Assembly (NCBI GenBank): GCA_040830725.1
Contig: JBFOMG010000024.1
Coordinates: forward strand, 1 to 64,000
Origin: JAWKWH01 sp040830725
GTDB taxonomy: Bacteria; Pseudomonadota; Alphaproteobacteria; Rhizobiales; Rhizobiaceae
Direction: 5' to 3'
DNA length: 64,000 nt
Positions 33,717-42,282 of this stretch are shown one piece after another (position 1 is the stretch's first letter; the number at the start of each line of letters is the position of its first letter). The translations under genes were made by a program, and so were the position numbers. Below the pieces are notes generated by a model that was not told where the DNA came from, did no database searches, and was given only the letters and a program-made list of their open reading frames with translations.

Positions 33717-35276
33717 CGCCGCCAACACGTCCGCAGTTGTCGTGACCGCGGCAACATTTTGCATCGCATAGTCAATCGATGCCCGGTGCCAATCCGCATT
33801 CATGGTTGAGCAGGCATCCTCGGGAATGATCATGATATAACCCTTGTCCGCCCCGGTTCGGGCAGTGTGCTCGATCGACATATTGGTCCACGCACCCGTC
33901 TCAATGATCGTATCGCGGCCCTCGGCCTTGAGAATGGTTTCGAGCAAGGTGCCTTCCCAGGCGCTCATGCGCATTTTGCGAACGACATGATCAGAGGGTT
34001 TTGCTTCGAGACCCGGCACCGGTTCAGCCCCCCAACTACCTTCTTTAAGGGCACCTGCTTCCACCGCACCCTCAAACAGGGGAGCATTCACCGTGATCCC
34101 CTTGTGATCGTCGCGGCAAACAAACCAAACATGGATGACCGGGATTCCCAATTCGCGGCAGCGATTGGCCAGTTTGGAGGCGTTTTCAATGGCATTTTGC
34201 TCCTTGCAATGCGCCGGCGATCCCGAATCCGCAAACGCACCCCCCTCCATCACCACGTCGTTCTGCATGTCCTGAATGATAAGCGCGCAGCGACCCGGCT
34301 CCAACTGGAACTCTCCAGATGGATTGCCGGCACTTGAAGAAGCGCTTGACCCACTGCCCGCATCCACCCGCATGAACGGTTCATTGCGGGGTCCGATTTT
34401 TGTTTCGACAGAGTAAACCGATGTCGATGCGCAAACAAACAGCGTGCGCCAGTCTTCTCCTCCCCAATGCAGATTTGCCGGGTGCTCCGGAATGGAAACC
34501 TTGCCAATCAACTGCCCTGCCGGATTGTAGACCCACAAACCGCCGGGCGCGGTGACCCAGATGTTGCCCGAAGAATCGCATTTCATCCCGTCGGGCAGTC
34601 CTGACAACAGGCTGTCCTTGATTCCTGAAGCAAAAATCCGCCCGCCTCTCAGGGTGCCGTCATCATTGACTTCAAAGACGCGGATGTTGGCCTGTTCGGT
34701 GTCGTTGATATAGAGCAGTTTTTCGTCCGGCGAGAAGCACAATCCATTAGGCATCGAAAACTGGTAGCGGTCGACGACTAGTTCGGGCTCTCCGCCGGAT
34801 TGTCCGGGTTTGATGCGGAAAACACCCTGCCAACCAAGTTCCCGTGGACGTTCCACGCCATAGTGCGGCATACGGCCATACCAAGGATCGGTAAAATAGA
34901 TTGATCCATCGGAACGCACGCAAACATCGTTCGGGCTGTTGAGTTCTTTCCCTTCAAAATGGGAGGCCAGCACCTCGCGATTTCCGTTGCGATCGAAGCG
35001 GGCGAGCGAAGAAGTTGCATGCTCGCAGGCAATCAGATTGAGATCGCGGTCAAATGTCAGGCCATTGCCTTTGTTTGATGGACGCAAAACCTCACGCACG
35101 CCATTTCTGTCCCATCTGCGCCGCACATCGCCGGGCATGTCAGAAAACAGAAGGTAATGTTCCTTCGGATGCCAGATCGGGCCTTCTGTAAACGTGAAAC
35201 CGGATCCGACCTGCTTAACCGGCGCATGTTCATCAATCAGCGCCTTGAACTCCGGCCTCAGTGCTTCATGTGCCAT
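33705..35276 (-). CDS. SMP-30/gluconolactonase fused to isochorismatase-like hydrolase (Cys replaced by Ser)
   Basis: The 523-residue protein joins two hydrolases through a Ser/Gly-rich linker (about residues 306-322). The N-terminal part is an SMP-30-type beta-propeller lactonase with metal ligands in TEGPIW, SPNDV and LPDGMKCD. The C-terminal isochorismatase/nicotinamidase-like domain has the Asp (IIQDMQND) and Lys (VVRKMRMSAW) of the triad. The cysteine position in TGAWTNMSIEHTA is S467 (codon at 33876-33878). Loss of Cys argues against normal amidase chemistry; isochorismatases such as EntB and PhzD also lack it. Lactone opening plus a second hydrolysis is a plausible pairing. It is the last gene of the 17-gene operon, 21 bases after the metallo-hydrolase. 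Confidence 0.88.
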   Translation of the reverse strand: MAHEALRPEFKALIDEHAPVKQVGSGFTFTEGPIWHPKEHYLLFSDMPGDVRRRWDRNGVREVLRPSNKGNGLTFDRDLNLIACEHATSSLARFDRNGNREVLASHFEGKELNSPNDVCVRSDGSIYFTDPWYGRMPHYGVERPRELGWQGVFRIKPGQSGGEPELVVDRYQFSMPNGLCFSPDEKLLYINDTEQANIRVFEVNDDGTLRGGRIFASGIKDSLLSGLPDGMKCDSSGNIWVTAPGGLWVYNPAGQLIGKVSIPEHPANLHWGGEDWRTLFVCASTSVYSVETKIGPRNEPFMRVDAGSGSSASSSAGNPSGEFQLEPGRCALIIQDMQNDVVMEGGAFADSGSPAHCKEQNAIENASKLANRCRELGIPVIHVWFVCRDDHKGITVNAPLFEGAVEAGALKEGSWGAEPVPGLEAKPSDHVVRKMRMSAWEGTLLETILKAEGRDTIIETGAWTNMSIEHTARTGADKGYIMIIPEDACSTMNADWHRASIDYAMQNVAAVTTTADVLAALGG

Positions 35277-35297
35277 GAATCAACCTCCCTACCGGTA

Positions 35298-36146
35298 TCA
35301 AGCGGGAAACCAGTCGCGGCGTGGCACCGTTTCGGTAATTGGACCGGGTACCTGCATGTCGAGTCGGCCTACCACCTGGTTTCGGTCAATCTTGGCCGCC
35401 TTGTCATGCACCGGAAGCAGGAATTTCGAACCGCTGAGCAGCTTCTTGATCGCTGCTTTTTCCTCGCGTTTTGATACGGAATGATTGCCGGTCACGCGCG
35501 GTTCGCGATCGCTGATTTCATTGAGCGGATTGATAACCTGATCGTTGAAGTCATAGATCACGTCACCGCAAATCGTTGCGCGCCCTTCGGCGGTTTCAAC
35601 ATGGACGTTCATCGAGCCTTCCGTATGCGCACCCGCCCAGTCAAGCGTCACACCCGGTATGAGTTCGATCTCTCCGGTCAATTCCGTGTCCTCAAACCGC
35701 AGCGCACCAGGTGTGTGCAATCGCTCGATCAGGTGCTGAATATCCGGTTTCGGATATTGCGGATGCATCAGTCCGGATACCGAATGTTCCAGTTCACGGC
35801 GGTTCAGCACCACCGTTGTCGTCATTGGAAAGTGATCATCCTTGCCGGCGTGATCGATGTGCAGATGGGTGTGGCAGATGTAGCGTATGTCGCCCGGCTT
35901 CATATCAAACCGCGCCAACTGGTTCTCGATCATGTTTTCATGGAACTGCAGCCCGCGCATACCCAGCGTTTCCATGATTTGGTTGTCCCTGTATCCGGTG
36001 TCGACCAGTACAGGATACTCACCTCCGGTGATCAGGAACCCGTAGGTGGGAACACGCCTCGTGCGCCCGCAGTCACGGCCCAGCACTAGAAAGCTGGATT
36101 CAAGTTCAATGTCACCGTAGTCCAGTACCTTGATTTCCAGAGCCAT
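35298..36146 (-). CDS. Metallo-beta-lactamase-fold hydrolase, lactonase-like
   Basis: The 282-residue protein has the dizinc motif HTHLHIDHAG, followed by His in GAHTEGSMNVHV, Asp in CGDVIYDF and a last His in LLPVHDKAA. This is the pattern of AHL-lactonase-like enzymes (AiiA/AttM branch). There is no signal peptide. In this operon it more likely opens a lactone or lactam made by the molybdenum hydroxylase pathway than quenches quorum signals, but that is inference. It lies 29 bases downstream of the amidohydrolase and 21 bases upstream of the SMP-30 fusion. Confidence 0.87.
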   Translation of the reverse strand: MALEIKVLDYGDIELESSFLVLGRDCGRTRRVPTYGFLITGGEYPVLVDTGYRDNQIMETLGMRGLQFHENMIENQLARFDMKPGDIRYICHTHLHIDHAGKDDHFPMTTTVVLNRRELEHSVSGLMHPQYPKPDIQHLIERLHTPGALRFEDTELTGEIELIPGVTLDWAGAHTEGSMNVHVETAEGRATICGDVIYDFNDQVINPLNEISDREPRVTGNHSVSKREEKAAIKKLLSGSKFLLPVHDKAAKIDRNQVVGRLDMQVPGPITETVPRRDWFPA

Positions 36147-36175
36147 TTTTTGTCCTCCCGTTTGCGGCCGGCAAT

Positions 36176-37057
36176 TCAGAGCCGGTAAACCCTTTTTGCT
36201 GTGTCATAGAAGATCGCCTTGCTCTTCGTTTCGCCGAGCTTCTTTGCCGCTTTGCGGAACGATCCAAGCATGGTTTTGTAATCTGTCCAGATTTTCTCGA
36301 TTGGAAAATTGGAACCATAGAGACATCGGCGCGCGCCGAATATCTTGATCGTCTGTTCGACCATCCATGCAATGTGGTCATCATCATTGCGATGGATGAA
36401 AGTTCCGAATGCCGAAAGCTTTGTGACGACATTCTTGTGTTTTGCCAGCGCAACCATGTTGCGGCGCCAATCGGCCCGGCCCTGATCACTCAGATCTTCG
36501 AGCATCCCTGCATGCTGAAGAATGAATGTTACTTCAGGCGCCGCAGATACCAACTCCCCTGCCCCATCCATCTGTCCGTAAAAGACTTGAAGGTCGAAAC
36601 TCCAGCCATAATCTGCCAAATGCTGAATGTTGTTTTGAACGGTTTCGCTGCGACACAGGTCAGGCGACTTTGCGAAGCGGTAAAGCGGATTGTCGTGCCA
36701 GTGAAATTGCTGCCGGATACCGCGCATGTTCGGATATTTGGCGAGACGGTCCAGGTCACGCCGGGCATCCTTCTGCGTCATGTCGCAATAACCGACAATG
36801 CCGTGCGGCCAGCCGCTCTCGTCGGCCGTCTTCTGAACCCATGCGACCTCATCCTCAAACCAGTTAGGGGCCCAGTTGGCCTGTACATAAACAGACTTTT
36901 CGACACCGGTTTCCGAGATGTCATCCAGGTATTCGCTAATCGGATAGTCGCGTTTGATCGCGTCGTAAGCGCCAAAAATCCGCGGCTGGGTGGGGCCAAG
37001 TAGCCAGGGAAGATCGGTTTGTCGCCAGATATGGTGGTGTGCATCGATGATCTTCAT
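36176..37057 (-). CDS. Amidohydrolase family 2 (TIM-barrel metal-dependent hydrolase)
   Basis: The 293-residue protein starts with the metal-binding IIDAHHHIW and has a mid-barrel QHAG. A C-terminal LYGSNFPIEK replaces the more common GSDWP, so Asn stands where the metal or base Asp often lies. The branch includes lactone hydrolases and decarboxylases (fuconolactonase, 2-pyrone-4,6-dicarboxylate hydrolase types). Its start codon shares one base with the stop of the CoxE-like gene. Its role is presumably hydrolysis of a ring product in this catabolic operon. Confidence 0.85.
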   Translation of the reverse strand: MKIIDAHHHIWRQTDLPWLLGPTQPRIFGAYDAIKRDYPISEYLDDISETGVEKSVYVQANWAPNWFEDEVAWVQKTADESGWPHGIVGYCDMTQKDARRDLDRLAKYPNMRGIRQQFHWHDNPLYRFAKSPDLCRSETVQNNIQHLADYGWSFDLQVFYGQMDGAGELVSAAPEVTFILQHAGMLEDLSDQGRADWRRNMVALAKHKNVVTKLSAFGTFIHRNDDDHIAWMVEQTIKIFGARRCLYGSNFPIEKIWTDYKTMLGSFRKAAKKLGETKSKAIFYDTAKRVYRL

Positions 37058-38178
37058 CAGGCTGCACTCCTGGCATGATCAAGGACCGCACCGCACAGCT
37101 GCTCCAGATCAACCGCGCTATCGAAACGATCAACTTGCCCGGCAATCGCCGCCAAAGCTGAGGTCTGGGGAACAAATTCCGGACCATCTGCGAGCGGCGT
37201 CAGCCAGAGGATCGACCATGAAATTCTGGCGAAGCGCTCCATCGCAGCCTGCAATTGCCCGGAGTCACCTCTTTCGAGACCATCGGAGATGACAATCGTC
37301 AACGAACCTCGGGCAAAACCAACAAATCGCGGTATGGCGAGAAATGCATTCAAGGCATCACCAAGCCTCGTTCCGCCATCCCAATCCGCCACAATTGACG
37401 AAGCGGTCTCAAACGAATGTTCCCGGTTTCTAAGCTTCAACGCTCGCGTGATCCGCGTCAGCCGGGTGCCAATCGTGAAGACTTCAAGCCGTTCTGCGGT
37501 CTGTGCCAGCGTATGCGCAAATCGCAGATGCCCGTCGGTCAGTTCTTTCATCGAACCCGACACATCGATCAGCAGCAAAATCCGCCTTTGCCTCGATTTC
37601 CTGCCGCGAACAGGCAGACGGATGACTTCACCGTCGCGTTTGACCGCTTCGCGAAGCGCCTGGCGGACATCCGGGCGCGAACCTTTGCTGTGGGCCGAGA
37701 ACCGTCGTGCCCTGTGGCGGGGTAGTTGGCCCGGTACGGCGCGGGTAAACCTCGCCAGCGTTTGGGACTGTTGTGCGGCCGTTAGACGGCGTGCCGTCAG
37801 AGATTCAATCTCGGTAGCCTGCGCTCCGGCCTCCCGGTCATCGCCAATCTCCGGCGGTTCGATTTGCCCGTCGCGCTCGTCAAATGCTCGCAGCTCCTCG
37901 TCTTCGGTGCCATCACTCGCCGGAGCAGCGATTGTCTGGCCCATGAAAACCATCCGGAACAGGGCATCAAACTCCTCCCTGCGCTCTGGCGGCGGTGCCA
38001 GTGTCGAAAGAGCGGCCTGATGAATGTCGTCCATTCCCCTCGGGCCAAGCAGGCCTGTAGCGGTGATGAAAGACTGCGTTTGATCAGGTGCAACGACAAA
38101 TCCGTTTGCACGCAATACACTGGCGAACTCCACAAACGGCAAGACTGCCCGCGGCAATGTACGCACTTCAGACATCAT
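37057..38178 (-). CDS. coxE: CoxE-like von Willebrand factor A domain protein
   Basis: The 373-residue protein has a C-terminal VWA domain with an intact MIDAS motif DVSGSM, Thr in DGGTRLG and SDGLERGD. The N-terminal half is charged and less conserved. CoxE works with the MoxR-type ATPase CoxD in building the sulfurated molybdenum-copper or molybdenum centre of CO dehydrogenase-type enzymes. Four bases overlap the MoxR gene and the Mo hydroxylase subunits follow upstream, so maturation of that enzyme is the natural role. Confidence 0.88.
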   Translation of the reverse strand: MMSEVRTLPRAVLPFVEFASVLRANGFVVAPDQTQSFITATGLLGPRGMDDIHQAALSTLAPPPERREEFDALFRMVFMGQTIAAPASDGTEDEELRAFDERDGQIEPPEIGDDREAGAQATEIESLTARRLTAAQQSQTLARFTRAVPGQLPRHRARRFSAHSKGSRPDVRQALREAVKRDGEVIRLPVRGRKSRQRRILLLIDVSGSMKELTDGHLRFAHTLAQTAERLEVFTIGTRLTRITRALKLRNREHSFETASSIVADWDGGTRLGDALNAFLAIPRFVGFARGSLTIVISDGLERGDSGQLQAAMERFARISWSILWLTPLADGPEFVPQTSALAAIAGQVDRFDSAVDLEQLCGAVLDHARSAA

Positions 38179-39056
38179 GCCGCGGCCTCTGCAATGATCG
38201 CGTCCAGTCGTTCGCCGACAAACTCAAGATCGTCATGATCTTTCAACGCCACGCCAATCGAACGGCGAAATGCGGAGGGCCAATCAGCACCCTGACTTTG
38301 AAGAACGGTCGCCGCTTCCGCCCATTCGACGGTTTCGGCCACACCGGGTGGTTTGGCCAACGGTTCGTTACGCAGAGAGGTGACCGCCCGAACCACCTTG
38401 TCGGCAGTTTCGCGAACAACCGAGCTCGCCCGCATCATCACGATTTGCGCCTCACGGTCAGCATCGGGGTAACCGATCCAGCAATAGACACAACGCCGCC
38501 TCAGCGCCTCATGCAGTTCGCGGGTTCGGTTTGATGTCAGAACAACAACCGGTTCATCGGCTGCGCGAATTGTTCCCCGCTCCGGAATCGAAATCGAAAA
38601 GTCAGAAAGGAATTCGAGAAGAAATGCCTCGAATTCATGGTCGGAGCGATCGATTTCGTCGATTAGCAGCACCGTATCGCGCGGATTTTGCAGCGCTTCC
38701 ATCATCGGCCGGGAGATCAGGAAGTCGTCGCCATAGATATTGACATACTCGTCGCCTGCCTGACGGATTGCCAGCATCTGGCGTGGGTAATTCCATTCAT
38801 AGAGCGCCGCAGCCGCATCGATGCCTTCGTAACATTGCAGCCGGATCAGTTGCCGTCCCAATATCGAGGCGACCGCCTTTGCCGCTTCAGTCTTACCCAC
38901 ACCCGGCACCCCCTCCAGCAACAACGGCTTGCCAAGAGCCAAAGCCAGGTAGGCCGATGTCGCAAGCTCATCTCCGGCAAGATATTGCGCGGCAGTCAGC
39001 GCATCGCGCAGATCATCGGGACTTCCAATTCCGCCGATTGATTGTCTGACTGCCAT
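38175..39056 (-). CDS. coxD: MoxR-family AAA ATPase (CoxD-like)
   Basis: The 293-residue ATPase has Walker A LEGVPGVGKTE, Walker B VLLIDEID, sensor TSNRTREL and the arginine-rich LRRRCVYCWIGYPD typical of the CoxD branch of MoxR proteins. It is thought to remodel the apo-enzyme during metal-centre maturation, in concert with the VWA partner encoded directly downstream. The ATG at 39056 was chosen as the family start; 10 further residues to 39086 are possible. It lies 4 bases after the C-terminal half of the Mo subunit. Confidence 0.9.
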   Translation of the reverse strand: MAVRQSIGGIGSPDDLRDALTAAQYLAGDELATSAYLALALGKPLLLEGVPGVGKTEAAKAVASILGRQLIRLQCYEGIDAAAALYEWNYPRQMLAIRQAGDEYVNIYGDDFLISRPMMEALQNPRDTVLLIDEIDRSDHEFEAFLLEFLSDFSISIPERGTIRAADEPVVVLTSNRTRELHEALRRRCVYCWIGYPDADREAQIVMMRASSVVRETADKVVRAVTSLRNEPLAKPPGVAETVEWAEAATVLQSQGADWPSAFRRSIGVALKDHDDLEFVGERLDAIIAEAAA

Positions 39057-39060
39057 GAGT

Positions 39061-40083
39061 TCAGTGCCTTGCCTGCGGCCGTGCACCGCCGTTTTCGCGG
39101 ATGCCGCGAAGCACTTTTTCCGGGGTCACGGGCAATTCGTCGATGCGCACACCAACCGCATTGAACACCGCATTGACAACCGCCGGAAGCACCGGATTGG
39201 CGCACATTTCACCCGGGCCTTTGCCGCCATAGGGGCCATCAGGCGCCGGACGTTCCAGAATGGCGATGTTGTGGTTGGCGATGTCGCCTGGACCCGGCAT
39301 CAGATAATGATTGAAATCTGTCGGGCGGTGCTCACGTTCCGGATAGTACGGTTCGGTCGTTTCCCATGCGGCATGGCTCATTCCCATCCATGCGCCACCG
39401 GTAAGTTGCTGCTCCACGAGTTTCGGATTGAGAGCGCGGCCGACTTCATAGGCACTGTTCATCTCGACAACACCAACCTCGCCGGTCTCGTCGTCAACTT
39501 CCACTTCGACAATCATCGCGGCGTGGGCAAAGCACGACACCGGCGTCATTTCGCCAGTCTCCGGGCTGACATCCGACAATGGGATAAGGAAGATTCCGCG
39601 ACCGGAAACCGATTTTCCATACTTGAACTGGGCCGCCTGTGCCGCCTCCATCGTGGTAATGGACCGCGACGGCGCACCTTTGACATGGATGTTTCCCTTG
39701 CCATCTGTAACGAGATCGTCGGCGTTGACCTCCATCTCCTCGGCTGCTGCCTCAAGCATCACCGCACGGGCTTCCATTGCTGCCTGGATGACCGCGTTGC
39801 CAACCCGGTGGGTACCGCGCGACGCAAACGAGCCCATGCAATGCGGGCCTGTGTCGGAATCTGCCGTATCTACGTAGACGTCCTCGATCGGAACGCCCAG
39901 CGTTTCAGCCGCGATCTGCCTGGTGACCGACTTCATGCCCTGCCCCAGATCAATCGACGACAATGCGACCATGAACTTGCCGTCCGGATTGGAATGCACC
40001 AGCGCCTGGCTCGGGTCGCCGCCCAGGTTCATTCCGATGGGGTAATTGATGCAGGCAAAGCCTTTTCCGCGATGCTTGGCCAT
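39061..40083 (-). CDS. Molybdenum hydroxylase large subunit, C-terminal half (XDH-type)
   Basis: The 340-residue protein starts with RGKGFACINYPIGMN and continues through SSIDLGQGMKSV, DSDTGPHCMGSFASRGTHRVGNAV to GGKGPGEMCANPVLPAVVNAVFNAVG. The last stretch carries the catalytic Glu of xanthine-dehydrogenase-type enzymes. These elements are the second half of a normal single-chain molybdopterin subunit. The preceding gene encodes the first half, 2 bases upstream and in its own frame. A comparable natural split is known in nicotinate dehydrogenase (NdhL/NdhM). Both halves keep full motif sets, so this looks like a working two-chain subunit, not a recent nonsense mutation. Confidence 0.88.
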   Translation of the reverse strand: MAKHRGKGFACINYPIGMNLGGDPSQALVHSNPDGKFMVALSSIDLGQGMKSVTRQIAAETLGVPIEDVYVDTADSDTGPHCMGSFASRGTHRVGNAVIQAAMEARAVMLEAAAEEMEVNADDLVTDGKGNIHVKGAPSRSITTMEAAQAAQFKYGKSVSGRGIFLIPLSDVSPETGEMTPVSCFAHAAMIVEVEVDDETGEVGVVEMNSAYEVGRALNPKLVEQQLTGGAWMGMSHAAWETTEPYYPEREHRPTDFNHYLMPGPGDIANHNIAILERPAPDGPYGGKGPGEMCANPVLPAVVNAVFNAVGVRIDELPVTPEKVLRGIRENGGARPQARH

Positions 40084-40085
40084 GG

Positions 40086-41783
40086 TCAGCGCCTCCTCAG
40101 ACCGGAAATGGACGAGAACCTGGTCACTCGCCGCTGCCGTTCAGCGGGCTCGGGCTCTGCAGGTACAGGATCAGCGGGTTTGGGCGGCGCGGGAGTGCTA
40201 GCCTCCGCCGGTTTTGCCGGCGCAGGTGCAGCGGCGCTGACTTCTGCAATTTGCCGCTCTACCGGGCGTGGAGCAACCGGCGCAATTGGCGGAGTGGTGA
40301 ATTCCGGCTCACGCCGCTGTTGTGACTGGCCGTAGCTCTGCGATTCATACCCTTCCACCGCCCCGGTTTGATCGATCTTTGTGAATGCGGGAAGCTTTGC
40401 TCGCTCGCCGCCTCCGCCTGTCAACGAGCTTTGGCGGCGGGCTTCGTCGCTGATCGACCAGCCGGCCTTTTCTGCAGCAACCTGGCAGCACTCGATGAGA
40501 GCGCAATTTTTGGCTTCACGGCGGTGCGCCTTCATGTCGCCGTCACGGTATGAGTTCAGTATGCGCAGCTCGATCGGATCCATACCAACGGCATTGGCGA
40601 CCTTGTCCATGTGGTTTTCGATGGCGAAATCGACTCCGGTAATGCCAAATCCGCGCATTGCCGTAGCAGGAGTACGATTGGTGTAGACGCAGTACACATC
40701 GGCATAGACATTGGGAATGGTATAAGGCCCGGGCAGATGCCCTACCCCCTTGATGATTGCGTAGCTGGAAAGCCGGGTATAGGCGCCGGAATCGAAGTAG
40801 CCGACAAACTTTCGCGCAACGATCCGCCCGTCGTTCATTACACCGTCGGTGAGATACCAGCGCTCGGCGCCGCGAGGCGCTCCAACCTGCATTTCTTCGG
40901 CGCGGTCAAACTGGTACTTCACCGGTCTGCCGGTCAACATCGCTCCGAGGATCGCCAGCGGTTCATGCAGGCTGTCGACCTTGCCACCGAAGCCACCACC
41001 TACTGTGCCGCCGATGAAGTGAAGCCGCGACGAGGAAACGTCGAGCAATTTGGCCGCTGTTCCAAGGGAGAAGAACAAGCCCTGCGTCCCGGTATAACAG
41101 ACCCAGCGATTGTTGGTTTCGGGTGCTGCAATTGCACCGCATGTCTCGATGGGCGCCTGCTCGATCGGCGACATCTGATAGCGCCCCTCGATAACGTGGT
41201 CGGCACTCGCAAGCGCGGCATCGACATCACCATATCGCAGCTTTTGGTGATCATATTTGCCGTGATAGATGAATACGTTCTTCGGATAGGCCGGATTGAC
41301 CGACGGAGCGCCAGGCTTGAGCGCTTCCTCAACATCCAGCACGTGCGGCAGCTCCTCCCAATCAACCCGCACTTTGGCGCACGCGTCGCGCGCTTGTTGC
41401 TCGCTTTCGGCAATGATTGCGCAGACGGGCTCTCCCCTGTAGGCAACCTTGTTCTCCGACAGCACCTGTTCGTCATCCAATCCGAAATCAAGCAGGCTGA
41501 GCAAGGTGTTCAAGTTGACCGGCACATCGCGGCCACGCACGACGCGCTTTACACCCGGCATCCGCTCCGCTTCGCTGGTATCGATGCTGCGAATACGTGC
41601 ATGATGATGAGGACTGCGCACACAGCGCATGTGAAGCAGCCCGTCAAATTGGTGATCGTCGTAGTATGGTGACCGGCCGGTTACATGTCCCAGCATGTCC
41701 TGCCGTTGCTCGGGCTTGCCAATGACATTGAGATCATCGTCTCGCTCGTCAGCAAATAAATCTTTTCGAAATTCCACCGGCAT
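40086..41783 (-). CDS. Molybdenum hydroxylase large subunit, N-terminal half with Pro/Ala-rich tail
   Basis: The 565-residue protein has the a/b hammerhead domain (NVIGKPEQRQDMLGHVTG, VKRVVRGRDVP) and the first Mo-cofactor domain with GGTVGGGFGGK and TPATAMRGFGITGVDF. AMRGFG corresponds to the xanthine-dehydrogenase signature AFRGFG and differs from the AYRCSFR loop of form I CO dehydrogenase, so this is a hydroxylase. After residue about 480 it ends in a Pro/Ala/Glu-rich tail of some 80 residues. That tail has no counterpart in single-chain enzymes and sits exactly where the chain is split. The ATG at 41783 lies 7 bases after the 2Fe-2S subunit. Confidence 0.88.
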   Translation of the reverse strand: MPVEFRKDLFADERDDDLNVIGKPEQRQDMLGHVTGRSPYYDDHQFDGLLHMRCVRSPHHHARIRSIDTSEAERMPGVKRVVRGRDVPVNLNTLLSLLDFGLDDEQVLSENKVAYRGEPVCAIIAESEQQARDACAKVRVDWEELPHVLDVEEALKPGAPSVNPAYPKNVFIYHGKYDHQKLRYGDVDAALASADHVIEGRYQMSPIEQAPIETCGAIAAPETNNRWVCYTGTQGLFFSLGTAAKLLDVSSSRLHFIGGTVGGGFGGKVDSLHEPLAILGAMLTGRPVKYQFDRAEEMQVGAPRGAERWYLTDGVMNDGRIVARKFVGYFDSGAYTRLSSYAIIKGVGHLPGPYTIPNVYADVYCVYTNRTPATAMRGFGITGVDFAIENHMDKVANAVGMDPIELRILNSYRDGDMKAHRREAKNCALIECCQVAAEKAGWSISDEARRQSSLTGGGGERAKLPAFTKIDQTGAVEGYESQSYGQSQQRREPEFTTPPIAPVAPRPVERQIAEVSAAAPAPAKPAEASTPAPPKPADPVPAEPEPAERQRRVTRFSSISGLRRR

Positions 41784-41790
41784 GTCGTTT

Positions 41791-42273
41791 TCACCCGTAA
41801 TTTCGCGAACCGGACGCAGCAGCTTCCAGAACTGCGTCGATGATTGCTTCGTAACCCGTACACCGGCAGATATTGCCCGCCAGTGCCTCAACCACTTCGT
41901 CACGCGTGGGATTGCGATTGCGATCCAGCAGCGCCTTTGCCGCCATCAACATTCCCGGAGTACAAAAGCCGCATTGGGCAGCAAAATTGCGCATCATTGC
42001 ATCTTGAAGGGCGCTGAGCTGACCACCAGTGCCCATGCCGGCCGTCGTCTCGATCTCGCTCCCATCGACCGTTTCGGCAAGGGTGACACAGGAAAGCCGC
42101 GGTTCGCCGTCAACAATTACCGTGCAGGCGCCACACGTCCCCTGACCGCATCCATATTTGGGTGTCATGTCACCGACCCCGCGGCGAAGAAACTCGAGCA
42201 GGTTTTGCCCTTGGCTGGCGAAAGCTGCCTTGCTGTCGCCGTTCAATGTGAATTGCACCGGTTTTTGCGTCAT
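41791..42273 (-). CDS. Molybdenum hydroxylase 2Fe-2S small subunit
   Basis: The 160-residue protein has both [2Fe-2S] sites: the plant-ferredoxin type (YGCGQGTCGACTV, then RLSC) and the all-helical type (QCGFCTPGM, then NICRCTGY). It passes electrons from the molybdenum centre to FAD. There is no Tat signal, so the complex is cytoplasmic. It lies 9 bases downstream of the FAD subunit gene and 7 bases upstream of the N-terminal half of the large subunit, in the usual medium-small-large order. Confidence 0.94.
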   Translation of the reverse strand: MTQKPVQFTLNGDSKAAFASQGQNLLEFLRRGVGDMTPKYGCGQGTCGACTVIVDGEPRLSCVTLAETVDGSEIETTAGMGTGGQLSALQDAMMRNFAAQCGFCTPGMLMAAKALLDRNRNPTRDEVVEALAGNICRCTGYEAIIDAVLEAAASGSRNYG

Positions 42274-42282
42274 GATCGTTTC

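Noticed and set aside
36176..36348. Inactive amidohydrolase because GSNFP replaces GSDWP
   Set aside because: The Asn variant is frequent in this subgroup and the N-terminal HxH motif is intact, so loss of function is not supported.
39055..40335. Long plus-strand frame of 426 residues
   Set aside because: It is antisense to the split molybdenum subunit, lacks any family motif, and ends in low-complexity sequence mirroring the Pro/Ala-rich tail.
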